Shown: positions 54,327-62,930 of the stretch, in pieces
Numbering within the stretch: the stretch's first letter is position 1
Layout of the letters: every line of letters starts with the position of its first letter
From: Roseiarcus sp963764955
GTDB taxonomy: Bacteria > Pseudomonadota > Alphaproteobacteria > Rhizobiales > Beijerinckiaceae
Direction: 5' to 3'
DNA length: 64,000 nt
Assembly (NCBI GenBank): GCA_963764955.1
Contig: CAVXVE010000024.1
Span: 1 to 64,000, forward strand
Position numbers and translations under genes: made by a program
The notes under the pieces: model-generated
Database searches by the model: none
The model's input: the letters and a program-made list of their open reading frames with translations, nothing else
What the model was told of the DNA's origin: nothing

Positions 54327-54704
54327 CTATTTGAGCTCGACCTTCGCTCCCACCTTTTCCAAAGCGGCCTTGATCTTCTCGGCCTCTTCCTTGGACACGC
54401 CTTCCTTGACCGGCTTCGGCGCGGCCTCGACCAGGTCCTTCGCCTCCTTGAGGCCGAGCGCGGTGATGGCGCGCACTTCCTTGATCACTTCGATCTTCTT
54501 GTCGCCGATCGCCGAGAGGACGACGGTGAATTCGGTCTGCTCCTCGACCGGAGCGGCGGCTGCGGCGCCGGCCGGAGCAGCGGCGACCGCCACGGCGGCG
54601 GCGGCCGAGACGCCCCATTTGCTTTCAAGCAATTTAGCGAGCTCCGCGGCCTCCAGGACCGTGAGGCTCGAGAGTTCGTCGACGATTTTTTCGAGATTGG
54701 CCAT
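54327..54704 (-). CDS. rplL: 50S ribosomal protein bL12 (L7/L12)
   Basis: 125 residues with the helical N-terminal dimer domain (MANLEKIVDELSSLTVLEAA), an alanine-rich hinge (about residues 36-55) and the C-terminal factor-binding domain with EVRAITALGLKEAKDLVEAA. It forms the ribosome stalk with L10. Order rplJ, rplL, rpoB is standard. Confidence 0.97.
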   Translation of the reverse strand: MANLEKIVDELSSLTVLEAAELAKLLESKWGVSAAAAVAVAAAPAGAAAAAPVEEQTEFTVVLSAIGDKKIEVIKEVRAITALGLKEAKDLVEAAPKPVKEGVSKEEAEKIKAALEKVGAKVELK

Positions 54705-54755
54705 TGATGGACTTCCTGTATGTAGTGCGGTTCGAATGTTTGTGAAGAGCCTGCG

Positions 54756-55280
54756 TCAGGCTGCGTCTTTGGCGGCGTAGGCCCCGACCACACGTGCGAG
54801 CTTAGCGGCTGGCGCGGTGGCGAGCTGGGCGAGCTTGGTCGCGGGGGCCGTCAGAAGCCCCAGCAGTTTCGCCCGCAGCTCGTCGAGGGACGGCAAGGTC
54901 GCGAGCGCCTTGACCCCATCGACGTCGAGGGCCGTCTTGCCCATGGCGCCGCCCAGGAGCACGAATTTCTCGTGATCCTTGGCGAAAGCCACGGCTGCCT
55001 TGGCCGCCGCCACCGGATCGCTCGAATGGGCGATCAGGGTCGGCCCCTTGAGCAAGGGACCGATCGAGGCGACGTCCGTGCCTTCAAGAGCAATCTGGGC
55101 GAGGCGGTTCTTGGCGACCTGCACCTGGGCGCCCGCCTGCCGCATCTGCCTGCGCAGCCGCTGCATCTGGGCGACCGTCAGGCCGGAATAATGCGCCACG
55201 ACCACGACCGACGTTTTCGAAAAAACGTCGTGCAAGGCCGCAACGGCTTCCTTCTTTTCCGTTCTGTCCAAGGTGCTCAT
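54756..55280 (-). CDS. rplJ: 50S ribosomal protein uL10
   Basis: 174 residues with EKKEAVAALHDVFSKTSVVV, the rRNA-binding VAQMQRLRRQMRQAGAQVQV and KNRLAQIALEGTDVASIGPL, and a C-terminal helix that carries L12 dimers. The ATG at 55280 has GGAG almost touching it, which is too close to be ideal. Its usual upstream neighbour rplA is not there; about 560 bases of non-coding DNA and a degraded gene precede it. Confidence 0.96.
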   Translation of the reverse strand: MSTLDRTEKKEAVAALHDVFSKTSVVVVAHYSGLTVAQMQRLRRQMRQAGAQVQVAKNRLAQIALEGTDVASIGPLLKGPTLIAHSSDPVAAAKAAVAFAKDHEKFVLLGGAMGKTALDVDGVKALATLPSLDELRAKLLGLLTAPATKLAQLATAPAAKLARVVGAYAAKDAA

Positions 55281-55288
55281 CTCCGGTC

Positions 55289-55316
55289 GGCGGGGTTCAA
55301 TTCCTCAAAACCCGCC
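55289..55316 (-). promoter_or_regulatory. Hairpin in the rplJ leader (possible L10 autoregulatory element)
   Basis: On the minus strand GGCGGGTT (55316-55309) can pair with AACCCCGCC (55297-55289) with an 11-base loop, ending eight bases before the rplJ start. In many bacteria the L10-L12 complex binds its own leader RNA and blocks translation; a hairpin this close to the start could do that. A full L10-leader consensus is not recognised, so this is a suggestion. Confidence 0.4.
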
Positions 55317-55844
55317 TGTTGCACACGCCGCGACACACGATTCGATCCGAATCGAACGTCGCGGCCACTTGCGCCTGTCCCCGGAGGCGGGCTTGCCACC
55401 CGGCGCCGGACAGAAGGTTCGAACCGCTTCCAATCCGCCCGGGGAGCGCCGGACGGATGGTGAAACTCGGTCTTCCCCGTCTATGCTGGCTCCTTGCCCC
55501 AGATGGGGCCACAGGAATTAAGCGTGTCCCGCGAACGGGTTACGCGCCGGCAGTCTCGGACAGGACATGGCCGGAATGGACGAAAAAGGCTAACCCTCTC
55601 CGTCCTCCGGCCTTTCCGCCGCTCCTGCTCCGATCAGCCGTCACCGGCTTCATCTTCGCAGGGCGGTAGCCATGTTTGATCATTGGGGTTGTAGCGCCAT
55701 CTACCCCAAACTCACTCCATAGCGGGTTCGCAGAGCGGAAGCAAGAGGGTTGGGGAAAAGTCTCGCGCTGGGCGCACCCGCTTCCGACGCGCCCGGTTCA
55801 CTTTGACGTGATGGCCCAGCCGGACCACCGATTGGGAAGCGCCC
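55317..55844. other. 528-base interval without a recognised gene upstream of rplJ
   Basis: It should contain the rplJ promoter. The visible structures are a near-palindrome TTCGATTCGGATCGAATC (minus strand, about 55339-55356) and an imperfect hairpin TTGGGGTTGTAG / CTACCCCAA at 55683-55709. No tRNA, no rplA or rplK remnant and no good small reading frame are seen. Confidence 0.45.
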
Positions 55845-56486
55845 TTACCCCGCTCGCGCCCCGACAAGGACCACGCGGCGGCGGGCCATCACGCCAAATC
55901 CAAGGAACCCCATCAGCAGCATCGCCCAGGTGGACGGTTCGGGAACCGCCGTCGAGCCGAGGAGAACGAAGCTCAGGTCAGGCCCGCCGCCCACGGACGG
56001 GATGAGGCCGTCATCGACGGAACTGACCAGGGTCATATTCGTCCCCGAGTTATAAGTGAACGTGGGCGTCGAAAATTCTGGATTCCAGGAAACGTCCGTG
56101 TAATCTCCGGTCGAGGTTCCTTCGGCTGTTCAGTCTCCCGGCAGGTACACGTTCACGTAATAATAGATTGGGGTGGTCTGGTCCGGCAGCGTTTCGGCTC
56201 CACCGGCAGTGACTGACAGGCTCTCCAGGCCGCCGAGCTCGCCGTAAGTCAGCACCGGCCCGGAGTGCGTGGCTGCGCTATCTTCGGTCCAGCCCCAGTA
56301 TTCGCCGACCGATCCATCGCCATTAAAAACGACCGGGATGGTAGAGGGATAGGGAGGCGTCGGGGTCAGCGACGGCGAAGTAATCGTTATGCCGCCGCCC
56401 TCATTGAACATCAGGTTGGTAGCGTCCGCGAGCACGTTAAAGGTCCACGTCGCGCCAGTGAATGAGCCCGACCACGCACTCGATCC
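55845..56486 (-). pseudogene. PEP-CTERM protein remnant: in-frame TGA, no signal peptide
   Basis: The minus frame from about 56486 encodes a beta-rich extracellular domain (GSFTGATWTFNVLADATNLM ... IYYYVNVYLPGD). It meets TGA at 56130-56132 and continues in the same frame with TAEGTSTGDYTDVSWNPEF, to a canonical C-terminal sorting tail: VPEPSTWAMLLMGFLGFG followed by MARRR. That tail directs exosortase processing. The expected N-terminal signal peptide is missing: upstream of 56486 the frame is arginine/proline-rich and unlike the family. So the gene has lost its 5' end and carries a nonsense codon. No exosortase gene is in the window. Confidence 0.75.
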
Positions 56487-56725
56487 CCGAGAAGGCCGAC
56501 CTATTCCACGCCCGGGCGCCGCGCCGCGTGACACAAAAACGCATCCAGCGCCTTGAAAAGATTGGGCCGCGTCCAAAGGCGCGCGCGCCGGCCATGGAGC
56601 GCTGCCTCCCAGACCATCCCACAAAAATTATCGCCCCGCGCCACAAGAGAGCGCTTGAACTCCTGGCCCAGGCGCGGGATTGAGCCGCATCCTCCTAAGT
56701 CGCGCCACTCCGCCGGATTGTTCCC

Positions 56726-57811
56726 ATGAAAACGAAAGCCGCTGTCTGCCGCGCCTTCGCCGCGCCCTTGACCGTGGAGACGGTCGATCTCGCCGAGCCG
56801 GGGCCGGGCGAAGTTCTGATCCGCACCGCGGCCTGCGCCATCTGCCACAGCGACATTTTTTACGTCGACGGCGCCTGGGGCGGCGAGCTGCCTGCCGTCT
56901 ACGGTCACGAGGCGGCGGGCGTGGTCGAAGCCGTCGGCGCGGGCGTGACCCGGCTCAAAGCCGGCGACCATGTGGTGGCGACGCTCATCCGCAATTGCGG
57001 CTTCTGCCCCGCCTGCACCGAGGGCGCGCCCGTCTTCTGCGAGGAAGTGTTCCCACTCGACCGCAAGACGCCGCTCAGCGACAGCGCCGGCAAACCCATC
57101 GTCCATGGCCTGCGCACCGGCGCCTTCGCGGAAGCCATGGTGGTCGACCAGTCGCAGGCGATCGCGATCCCCGAGGACATGGCGCTCGACAGCGCCGCGC
57201 TCATCGCCTGCGGCGTGCTGACGGGGATGGGCGCCGTGGTCAACACGGCGGGGGTCAAGGCCGGCGCGAGCGTGGTGGTCATCGGCTGCGGCGGCGTCGG
57301 CCTGAATTCCATCCAGGGCGCGCGCCTCGCCGGCGCTTCCCCGATTATCGCCGTCGACGTCGAGCCCACGAAGCTCGCGGCGGCGCGTGAATTCGGCGCA
57401 ACCGGGACGATCAACGCCAAAAGCGAGGATGTCCGCGAGCGGGCGGCGGCGCTGAACGGCGGACGCAAGGCGGACTGGGTGTTCGTCACCGTCGGCGTCA
57501 AGGGGGCGGCGGAACAGGGCGTTTCGCTGATGAAACGCAACGGCGCGACGGTGATGGTCGGCATGCCGGCTTCGGGGGTCACGGCGACGATCGATCCCGG
57601 CTGGCTCGCCGCGGACGGGCAGCGGATTCTGGGCTCGAAGATGGGCTCGGCCCGCCCCGCCATCGACGTGCCGATGATCGTGAAGCTCTACCGTGAGGGG
57701 CGCCTCAAGCTCGACCAATTGATCAGCGGCCGCTACCGGCTCGAGTTGATCAACGAGGCGCTCGCCTCCTCGCGCTCCGGCGCGGCGGTGCGCAACGTCA
57801 TCGTGTTCTGA
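56726..57811 (+). CDS. Zinc-dependent class III-like alcohol dehydrogenase
   Basis: 361 residues of the medium-chain dehydrogenase family. The catalytic zinc site is CAICHSDIF and GHEAAG; the structural zinc loop is NCGFCPACTEGAPVFCEE with four Cys. The NAD-binding fold shows VVVIGCGGVGLNSIQGARLA. It oxidises an alcohol to an aldehyde with NAD; the substrate is open, and formaldehyde-type GSH partners are not nearby. It is a single plus-strand gene whose 3' end overlaps the convergent DUF6790-like gene by 14 bases. Confidence 0.88.
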   Translation: MKTKAAVCRAFAAPLTVETVDLAEPGPGEVLIRTAACAICHSDIFYVDGAWGGELPAVYGHEAAGVVEAVGAGVTRLKAGDHVVATLIRNCGFCPACTEGAPVFCEEVFPLDRKTPLSDSAGKPIVHGLRTGAFAEAMVVDQSQAIAIPEDMALDSAALIACGVLTGMGAVVNTAGVKAGASVVVIGCGGVGLNSIQGARLAGASPIIAVDVEPTKLAAAREFGATGTINAKSEDVRERAAALNGGRKADWVFVTVGVKGAAEQGVSLMKRNGATVMVGMPASGVTATIDPGWLAADGQRILGSKMGSARPAIDVPMIVKLYREGRLKLDQLISGRYRLELINEALASSRSGAAVRNVIVF

Positions 57812-58305
57812 ACGCCTCCGCGCGCTGCGAACGATGCGCGGCGAGCAGGAGCGCGATCGTCAGAACGGGCAGGATAATATCGGTGAAGAACGGCGTCCCG
57901 GCATTGCCCGGGGCGAAATTGCCGGCGACGATCATCTGCCGCACGTGACCGACCGCGTCGCCGGCCAAGAAGATCGCGTTGACCATCACCACCGCCGCCT
58001 TGAAGCTGAGGTCGCGCCAGAAGCTGAGACAGGCCGTCGCGCCAATGGCGAGGTCGGCCATGCCGACCTCGAGCTGGAAGGGACTCGGCGCCCAGCCGAT
58101 CTGGGCGGCCGCCAGCGCGGGGAACGCAAGGTGAAACAGCGCCGCCCACAGGCCCGAACCGCCAACCGGCAGCAAAAGCAGCCAGGCGAGATAGCGTTCC
58201 GGGACCGACGAAGGCGTTCTCGTGGATCGCGGCTACGACAAGCGCCGCAACGAGAAGAAACGCCGGCAGGTTGCCGAGCACAAAAGCGATGGTCTGGCCG
58301 ATCAT
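57798..58305 (-). pseudogene. DUF6790-like four-span membrane protein, frameshifted
   Basis: The ATG at 58305 gives MIGQTIAFVLGNLPAFLLVA then AALVVAAIHENAFVGP. At the G-run 58201-58203 an extra base breaks the frame; removing it yields ERYLAWLLLLPVGGSGLWAA and a further hydrophobic protein to AHRSQRAEAFRTR at 57798. The joined product is about 169 residues with four to five membrane segments, matching small DUF6790-type proteins. The two frames read as one gene; an indel read error is as likely as decay. Function unknown. Confidence 0.65.
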
Positions 58306-58402
58306 GCCGTCGCTCCGCCGCCAGCGACCCGAGGAATCCGTCTCCCAAGCCGCGAGAATCGGGGCATAGTCAAGTCCTTCAACTCAACCTTGGCGGGCGC
58401 CG

Positions 58403-59615
58403 ATGAAAATCGCAGAACTGAAAACCTTCGTCGTCGGCAATCCGCCGCCCGCGTTCGGCGGGCGCTATTTCATCTTTCTCAAGCTCAAGACCGCCTGCGG
58501 GATCGAGGGCGTCGGCGAGGTCTACGCCGCGAGCTTTGCGCCCGAGGCGATCGTCAAGATGATCGAGGACGTGTTCAAGCGCCATGTCGAGGGCGCCGAT
58601 CCGTTCCGCATCGAGACGCTGTGGCGCAACGTCTATGGCCGCGGCTATTCGGGCCGGCCCGACATTTCGCTGATGGGCGTGCTGTCGGGCGTCGAGATGG
58701 CGCTGTGGGACATTGTCGGCAAGGCGGTCAGGCAAGCCCGTCTACGCTCTGCTCGGCGGCAAGGTGCACGAGCGGCTGCGCAGCTACACCTATCTCTATC
58801 CGGACGAGCCCGGCTCGCACGCCTATTCCGACAGTCCAGTTTATTCCAATCCTGACGCCGCGGCGGAGCGCGCGCTCAAATATATGGCGCAGGGCTTTAC
58901 GGCGGTGAAGTTCGATCCCGCAGGCCCCTACTCGACCTTCGATCCGCGCCAGCCGAGCCTCGAGCGGCTCGAGCTTTGCGAAGCGTTCTGCCGGACCTTG
59001 CGCGAGGCGGTCGGGACGAAATGCGATCTCCTGTTCGGGACGCACGGCCAGTTCACCGTCTCCGGCGCGCTCCGCCTGGCGCGGCGGATCGAGCCTTACG
59101 AGCCTCTATGGTTCGAGGAGCCGACGCCGCCGGAGGCGCCGGAGGAGATGGCCAGGGTCGCCGCCCAATGCCGCATGCCGATCGCGACCGGCGAGCGGCT
59201 CACGACGAAGTACGAATTCGCCCGCGTGCTCGAGACCGGCGCCGCCTCGATCCTGCAAATGAACCTCGGCCGGGTCGGCGGCATTCTGGAGGCGAAGAAG
59301 ATCGCCGGCATGGCGGAAGCGCATTACGCGCAGATCGCGCCCCATCTCTATTGCGGGCCGGTGGTCGGCGCGGCCAACGTTCAGCTCGCGACGTGCAGCC
59401 CGAATTTCCTTATTCTCGAGAGCATCGAGCGCTGGGACGGCTTCCATGGCGAGATCCTCAAAAAACCGATCCGCTGGGAGGATGGCTTCGTCATCCCGCC
59501 GGACGAGCCCGGCCTTGGCGTCGAACTCAACGAGGAGGTCGCCCTCGCCCATCCTTGGACGGGGAACGACTTGCACCTCATGCCTCGATCGGCGCCGGTC
59601 TGGCCGCCGGAGTGA
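58403..59615 (+). pseudogene. Enolase-superfamily (mandelate racemase/MLE) enzyme, frameshifted
   Basis: From the ATG at 58403 (MKIAELKTFVVGNPPPAFGG) the capping domain reads normally to ALWDIVGKAV. At 58728-58731 one base too many breaks the frame, after which GKPVYALLGGKVHERLRSYT continues in the second frame to PVWPPE at 59615. The barrel has the metal and acid-base candidates GTHGQFTVSGA, FEEPTPPEAPEEMA, ATGERLTTKYEF and the His in APHLYCGPVVG. The joined length of about 403 residues is right for acid-sugar dehydratases or cycloisomerases. Either a recent loss or an indel error; the substrate is unknown. Confidence 0.85.
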
Positions 59616-59739
59616 GCGCCCCGCTCGGCAGCGGCGAAGGATTGGCCTTGGCGTAGCGGCAATTTTACCGGCGCGCCCTAATGTTTTCAGCGCCTTACGA
59701 CCCCGTTTACCGCCGCGCGTGACTGCCCAGCCGTCTGGT

Positions 59740-61186
59740 TTAGGCGGCGATGGCTTGGAGGAGGTTGGCTGGGGTTGAGGTCAATGCGTGGAGGATGTTG
59801 CAGCCTTGTTTGCGGGCGGTCGAAACGATTGATCGCAGGCGGACGAAGACGCGGGCGCCCTCGAAGGTTCGAAAGGAGCCTGAGATTTTCATTTTGACCT
59901 TGGTCATGCGCAGGTCCTGTTCGGCCAGGTTGTTGGTGAACGGGACGTCGAAGTCGACGAGGAAGCGCAGGGTCTCGCCCTTGAAGGTCTTCAAGCGGAT
60001 GAGGAGATTGTGGCCAGGGCGCTGCTTCTTTCGTTTGTTGGCGCTCTTTGCTGGGTCGAAGGACGGGAGCGCGCGATGGAAGGCGAGCCCTTCCTGGACG
60101 GCCTGCCAGTAGCGATCGACGAAGCCCTGCACGCGCCCGGGTTCGAGCGCGGTTTGGCCCGCTTGCCTGGCTTGGCGCACGGCCTTTGCGGCGTCGATGA
60201 GGAGGTCGCGCATGGCGAGCGCCCACGGCTCCTTGTCGATGTCGATGAGCGCCTGGAGTTCGCGCAGATGATGGGCGTTGCAGAAGGCGTGATCGACGTT
60301 TGTGAGGGCGGCGTAGGGGCGGAAATGATCATGCACCACCACTGCGCCCGTGAGCCCTTCCGGAATGTCGCCGCGCGCCTCGCCGACCCGGTAGAACGTA
60401 TGGTCTTGGCTCGAGGTCGTGTGCAGCCAATGCAGGCAGCCTGCGATCCGAAAGCCGGTTTCGTCGAGATGGCGGACCTTGGCTTCAGCCACCCGCCCCT
60501 CGATGGCGCGATAGACGCCGTCCAGATGCGCAGCCTTCTTGCGCGCCCAGGCGGTCAGGCTCGCCGGACAGACATGGGGCGCGCCGATGAGGTCAGAAAG
60601 CGTCTGCGCCGTCCGGTCCTCAGGCAGAAGCTGCTGGATGTTGAGATAGACCGCCGCCGCCCGGATGCGTTCGCCATACTGCGTCGGCGAGATCACCCCG
60701 TCGGGAAACTCGGCCCGCGTCACGCCCCGGCAATGCGGGCAGGCGTAAATCACGGCCTGGTGCTCGGTCACCTCGATCAGCCGCTCGGGCAGGTCGAACA
60801 CTTGCAGGTCGAACACTTGCAGGTCGAACACTTGGCGCGTCTCCATGCCCGTCTGCATCGACGCCAGTGAGTTTATCGAACTGCAGCGCCGCCCGACAAT
60901 GGCGGCAGACCTCGGCCTCATGCCGAACGACCCGATCCGGGTTCGACACCCGCTTGAGCGTGTCGCCCTTGTGACCCGGCTGCCCGCCGCTTGGCCGGCC
61001 CGACCGGCCGCGAAGGCTGCCCAAAAGGCGCCGCTTCTTCTTCAGTCCGTCGCTCGAGGGCGGCTCGGAACTCGTCGTGCTGTCCAAATCCAGCCGGCGC
61101 CGAAGCTCCGCCACCTCCGCGCGAAGACGCTCGATCTCACGCGCTTGCGCCACTATCGGGGCTTCGATCTCGGGCGGAAGACTCAT
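59740..61186 (-). pseudogene. IS66-family TnpC transposase, frameshifted
   Basis: The N-terminal part begins at 61186 (MSLPPEIEAPIVAQAREIER) with a leucine-zipper/HTH region and a zinc-like CRHCRAALQFDKLTG. Near 60835-60860 the frame changes to TGMETRQVF, and the rest runs to 59740 with YACPHCRG, the DDE acids in HLDETGFR, VVHDHFRPY and NNLAEQDLRMTKVKM, and a normal end. No tnpA or tnpB genes accompany it, as in the single-gene ISBst12 subgroup. I could not define the terminal inverted repeats. It lies beside the ISNCY element, forming an insertion-sequence patch. Confidence 0.85.
60790..60834 (-). repeat. Three exact 15-base tandem copies inside TnpC
   Basis: The unit CAGGTCGAACACTTG (plus strand) is repeated at 60790-60804, 60805-60819 and 60820-60834 without mismatch. 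On the coding strand it encodes VFDLQ three times in a row, where relatives have QVFDLPERL once. Two extra copies therefore add ten residues in frame right next to the frameshift. Confidence 0.85.
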
Positions 61187-61301
61187 TCCACCCTTGAGTC
61201 ACAATTGACCGCCTCTGTCTCCGCCTCAACCCAAAAATCACCAACTCCTAAACCCACCCTGACAAAAATGACTTACTACCGCTTGGGAGTTACCAAAAAG
61301 T

Positions 61302-61325
61302 TTCTCCCGTTCTCCCGTTCTCCCG
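61302..61325. repeat. Three 8-base tandem copies TTCTCCCG between the two IS elements
   Basis: The octamer occurs at 61302-61309, 61310-61317 and 61318-61325. The surrounding 61187-61503 holds no gene; it probably contains the right end of the IS66 element and intervening chromosomal DNA with an AT-rich stretch at 61430-61470. Confidence 0.5.
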
Positions 61326-61549
61326 TTTCTCGCCCCGGTTGTGGTCAAGCTAGGATTTTCAAACAGTCGCAGTTCCTCTCGGCGAGCGGCCGCCGGCCAG
61401 GCGCGGATCGATTCCGACAATGGGAACATATGTAGCACTTATTTCTGATTTTGTCAAGACAAAAGCCCCGACTGTCGCCAGCACACGATATGTCCGGTTT
61501 AGGTAGCGCACGATCTGTCCGGTAAGTCCGGCCCTTTTGGGAGGGGTGG

Positions 61550-62773
61550 ATGCGCCGGAGGGAAGCCCGAGAGGCTGTGCGCATGGCGAGGTTTTTGAAC
61601 ATTCTGAACCGCTGGGAATCGGCGGAGCTCAATCAGGAGGAGGCGGCTGAGTTGCTGGGCGTGAGCGAGCGGACATTCCGGCGCTGGACGCGGCAGTACG
61701 AGGAGGACGGCGAGGCCGGCCTCATCGACCGGCGGCTCGGCAAGGCGTCGGGCAAGCGGGTCCCGACGGACCGGGCCGAGGAAGTGGAGCGGCTCTATCG
61801 CGAGCGCTACCAGGGTTTTACGGTCAAGCATTTCCACGAGCATCTGGTGAAGGACCATGGCTTTGGGTGGGGCTACACCTGGTTGAAGCTGCACCTGCAA
61901 TGGACGGGCGTCGTGCCGAAGGCGCCGCGCAAGGGCGCGCATCGGAGGAAGCGCGAGCGGCGTCCGCTGCCGGGCATGATGCTGCATCAGGACGGCTCGC
62001 GGCATGAATGGCTCGAGGGCCAGGGCGCGCTCGATCTCATTGTGACCATGGACGATGCGACCGGCGCGATCTATTCGGCATTCCTCACCGAGGAGGAGGG
62101 CACGGCCTCGACCTTCCGGGCGCTGAAGGAGGTTTTCTCGCAGCACGGCCTGCCGATGAGCCTCTACACCGATCGCGGGGCGCATTACTTTCACACCCCC
62201 AAAGCTGGCGGCGAGATCGATCGGGGTCATCCGACCCAAGGTCGGCCGGGCGTTGGCCCAGCTCGGGATCGAGCATATCGGGGCCTATTCGCCGCATAGC
62301 CCGTCGAGAGAAGGGCGTCCTTTCGGACGCCCTTTGCGCGGGGCCGCTCCGAGCGGGCGTTCCATACGCTGCAGGACCGGCTGCCGAAGGAACTCAGGCT
62401 CGCCGGAATCGCCATGGTCGAGGCGGCCAACGCCTTCCTCCGCGACCGCTATCTGCCCGCCCACAACGCGCGTTTCGCCGTTCTTCCGGCCGGCGAAGGC
62501 TCGGCCTTCACGCCGATCCCGGGCGTCGATCTCGACGAGATCCTGTGCGTCGAGGAGGAGCGGCAGGTCGGAAACGACAATTGCGTCTCCTGCCGCACGC
62601 TGAAACTGCAAATCCCGGAGGGCCCGATGCGGCCCCATTTCGTCAAGGCGCGGGTCAAGGTGCATGTCTACCCGGACGGCTCGCACGCCGTCTTTCACGG
62701 ACCGCGCTGCATCGGCCGCTACGACGAGAAAGGCAGGCTCAGAACGACCGACGACGCCCTGCGCGCCGCTTAA
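61550..62773 (+). pseudogene. ISNCY-type DDE transposase with a frameshift and a hairpin insertion
   Basis: It begins with an HTH (LNQEEAAELLGVSERTFRRW) and the integrase core with two DDE acids, LHQDGSRHEWL and LYTDRGAHYF. After GGEIDRGHPTQ an extra base near 62240 breaks the frame; the correct one continues VGRALAQLGIEHIGAYSP. There about 35-40 bases containing a perfect hairpin (62311-62334) are inserted before GRSERAFHT, which would carry the third acid. The C-terminal part runs MVEAANAFLRDRYLPAHNAR (from 62414) to 62773. The catalytic Glu is thus separated from the first two acids. Confidence 0.8.
62311..62334. terminator. Perfect hairpin inserted in the ISNCY transposase gene
   Basis: Ten-base arms AAGGGCGTCC and GGACGCCCTT with a TTTC loop, followed by T. 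It looks like an intrinsic terminator stem readable from both strands. Flanking bases ACGCGC-type sequence do not belong to the transposase frame, so it arrived by insertion. Confidence 0.65.
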
Positions 62774-62930
62774 ATCCGCTTGGCGGCGCGAGGCAGAACA
62801 GAACCAGAGAAGCGGACAAACCGGACAACTCAATTCGCTATCGACAGAAAAGGTGGCCCGCGCCTTGTGGCTCGGCTCAGCTCTTGTGGGTCGGCCATCG
62901 GCGCGGCCCCTCAAAGCAGAGGAAGGCCAA

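Larger units (their letters stand above)
61504..62842 (+). mobile_element. ISNCY-type insertion sequence (about 1.34 kb), inactivated
   Basis: Imperfect terminal inverted repeats enclose the transposase. The left end reads TAGCGCACGATCTGTCCGGT then AAGTCCGG (61504-61531). The right end, read inward from 62842, is GATAGCGAATTGAGTTGTCC then GGTTTGTCCGC. They share TAGCG-A, GA and TGTCCGGT--GTCCG. A second, partial copy of the left motif (CACGATATGTCCGG) lies just outside at about 61484. I did not find a sure target-site duplication. The element is between an IS66 transposase gene and glycogen phosphorylase. Confidence 0.6.

Noticed and set aside
61187..61550. Short tandem repeats considered as a CRISPR array
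   Set aside because: Units are only 8 bases, directly adjacent and without spacers.
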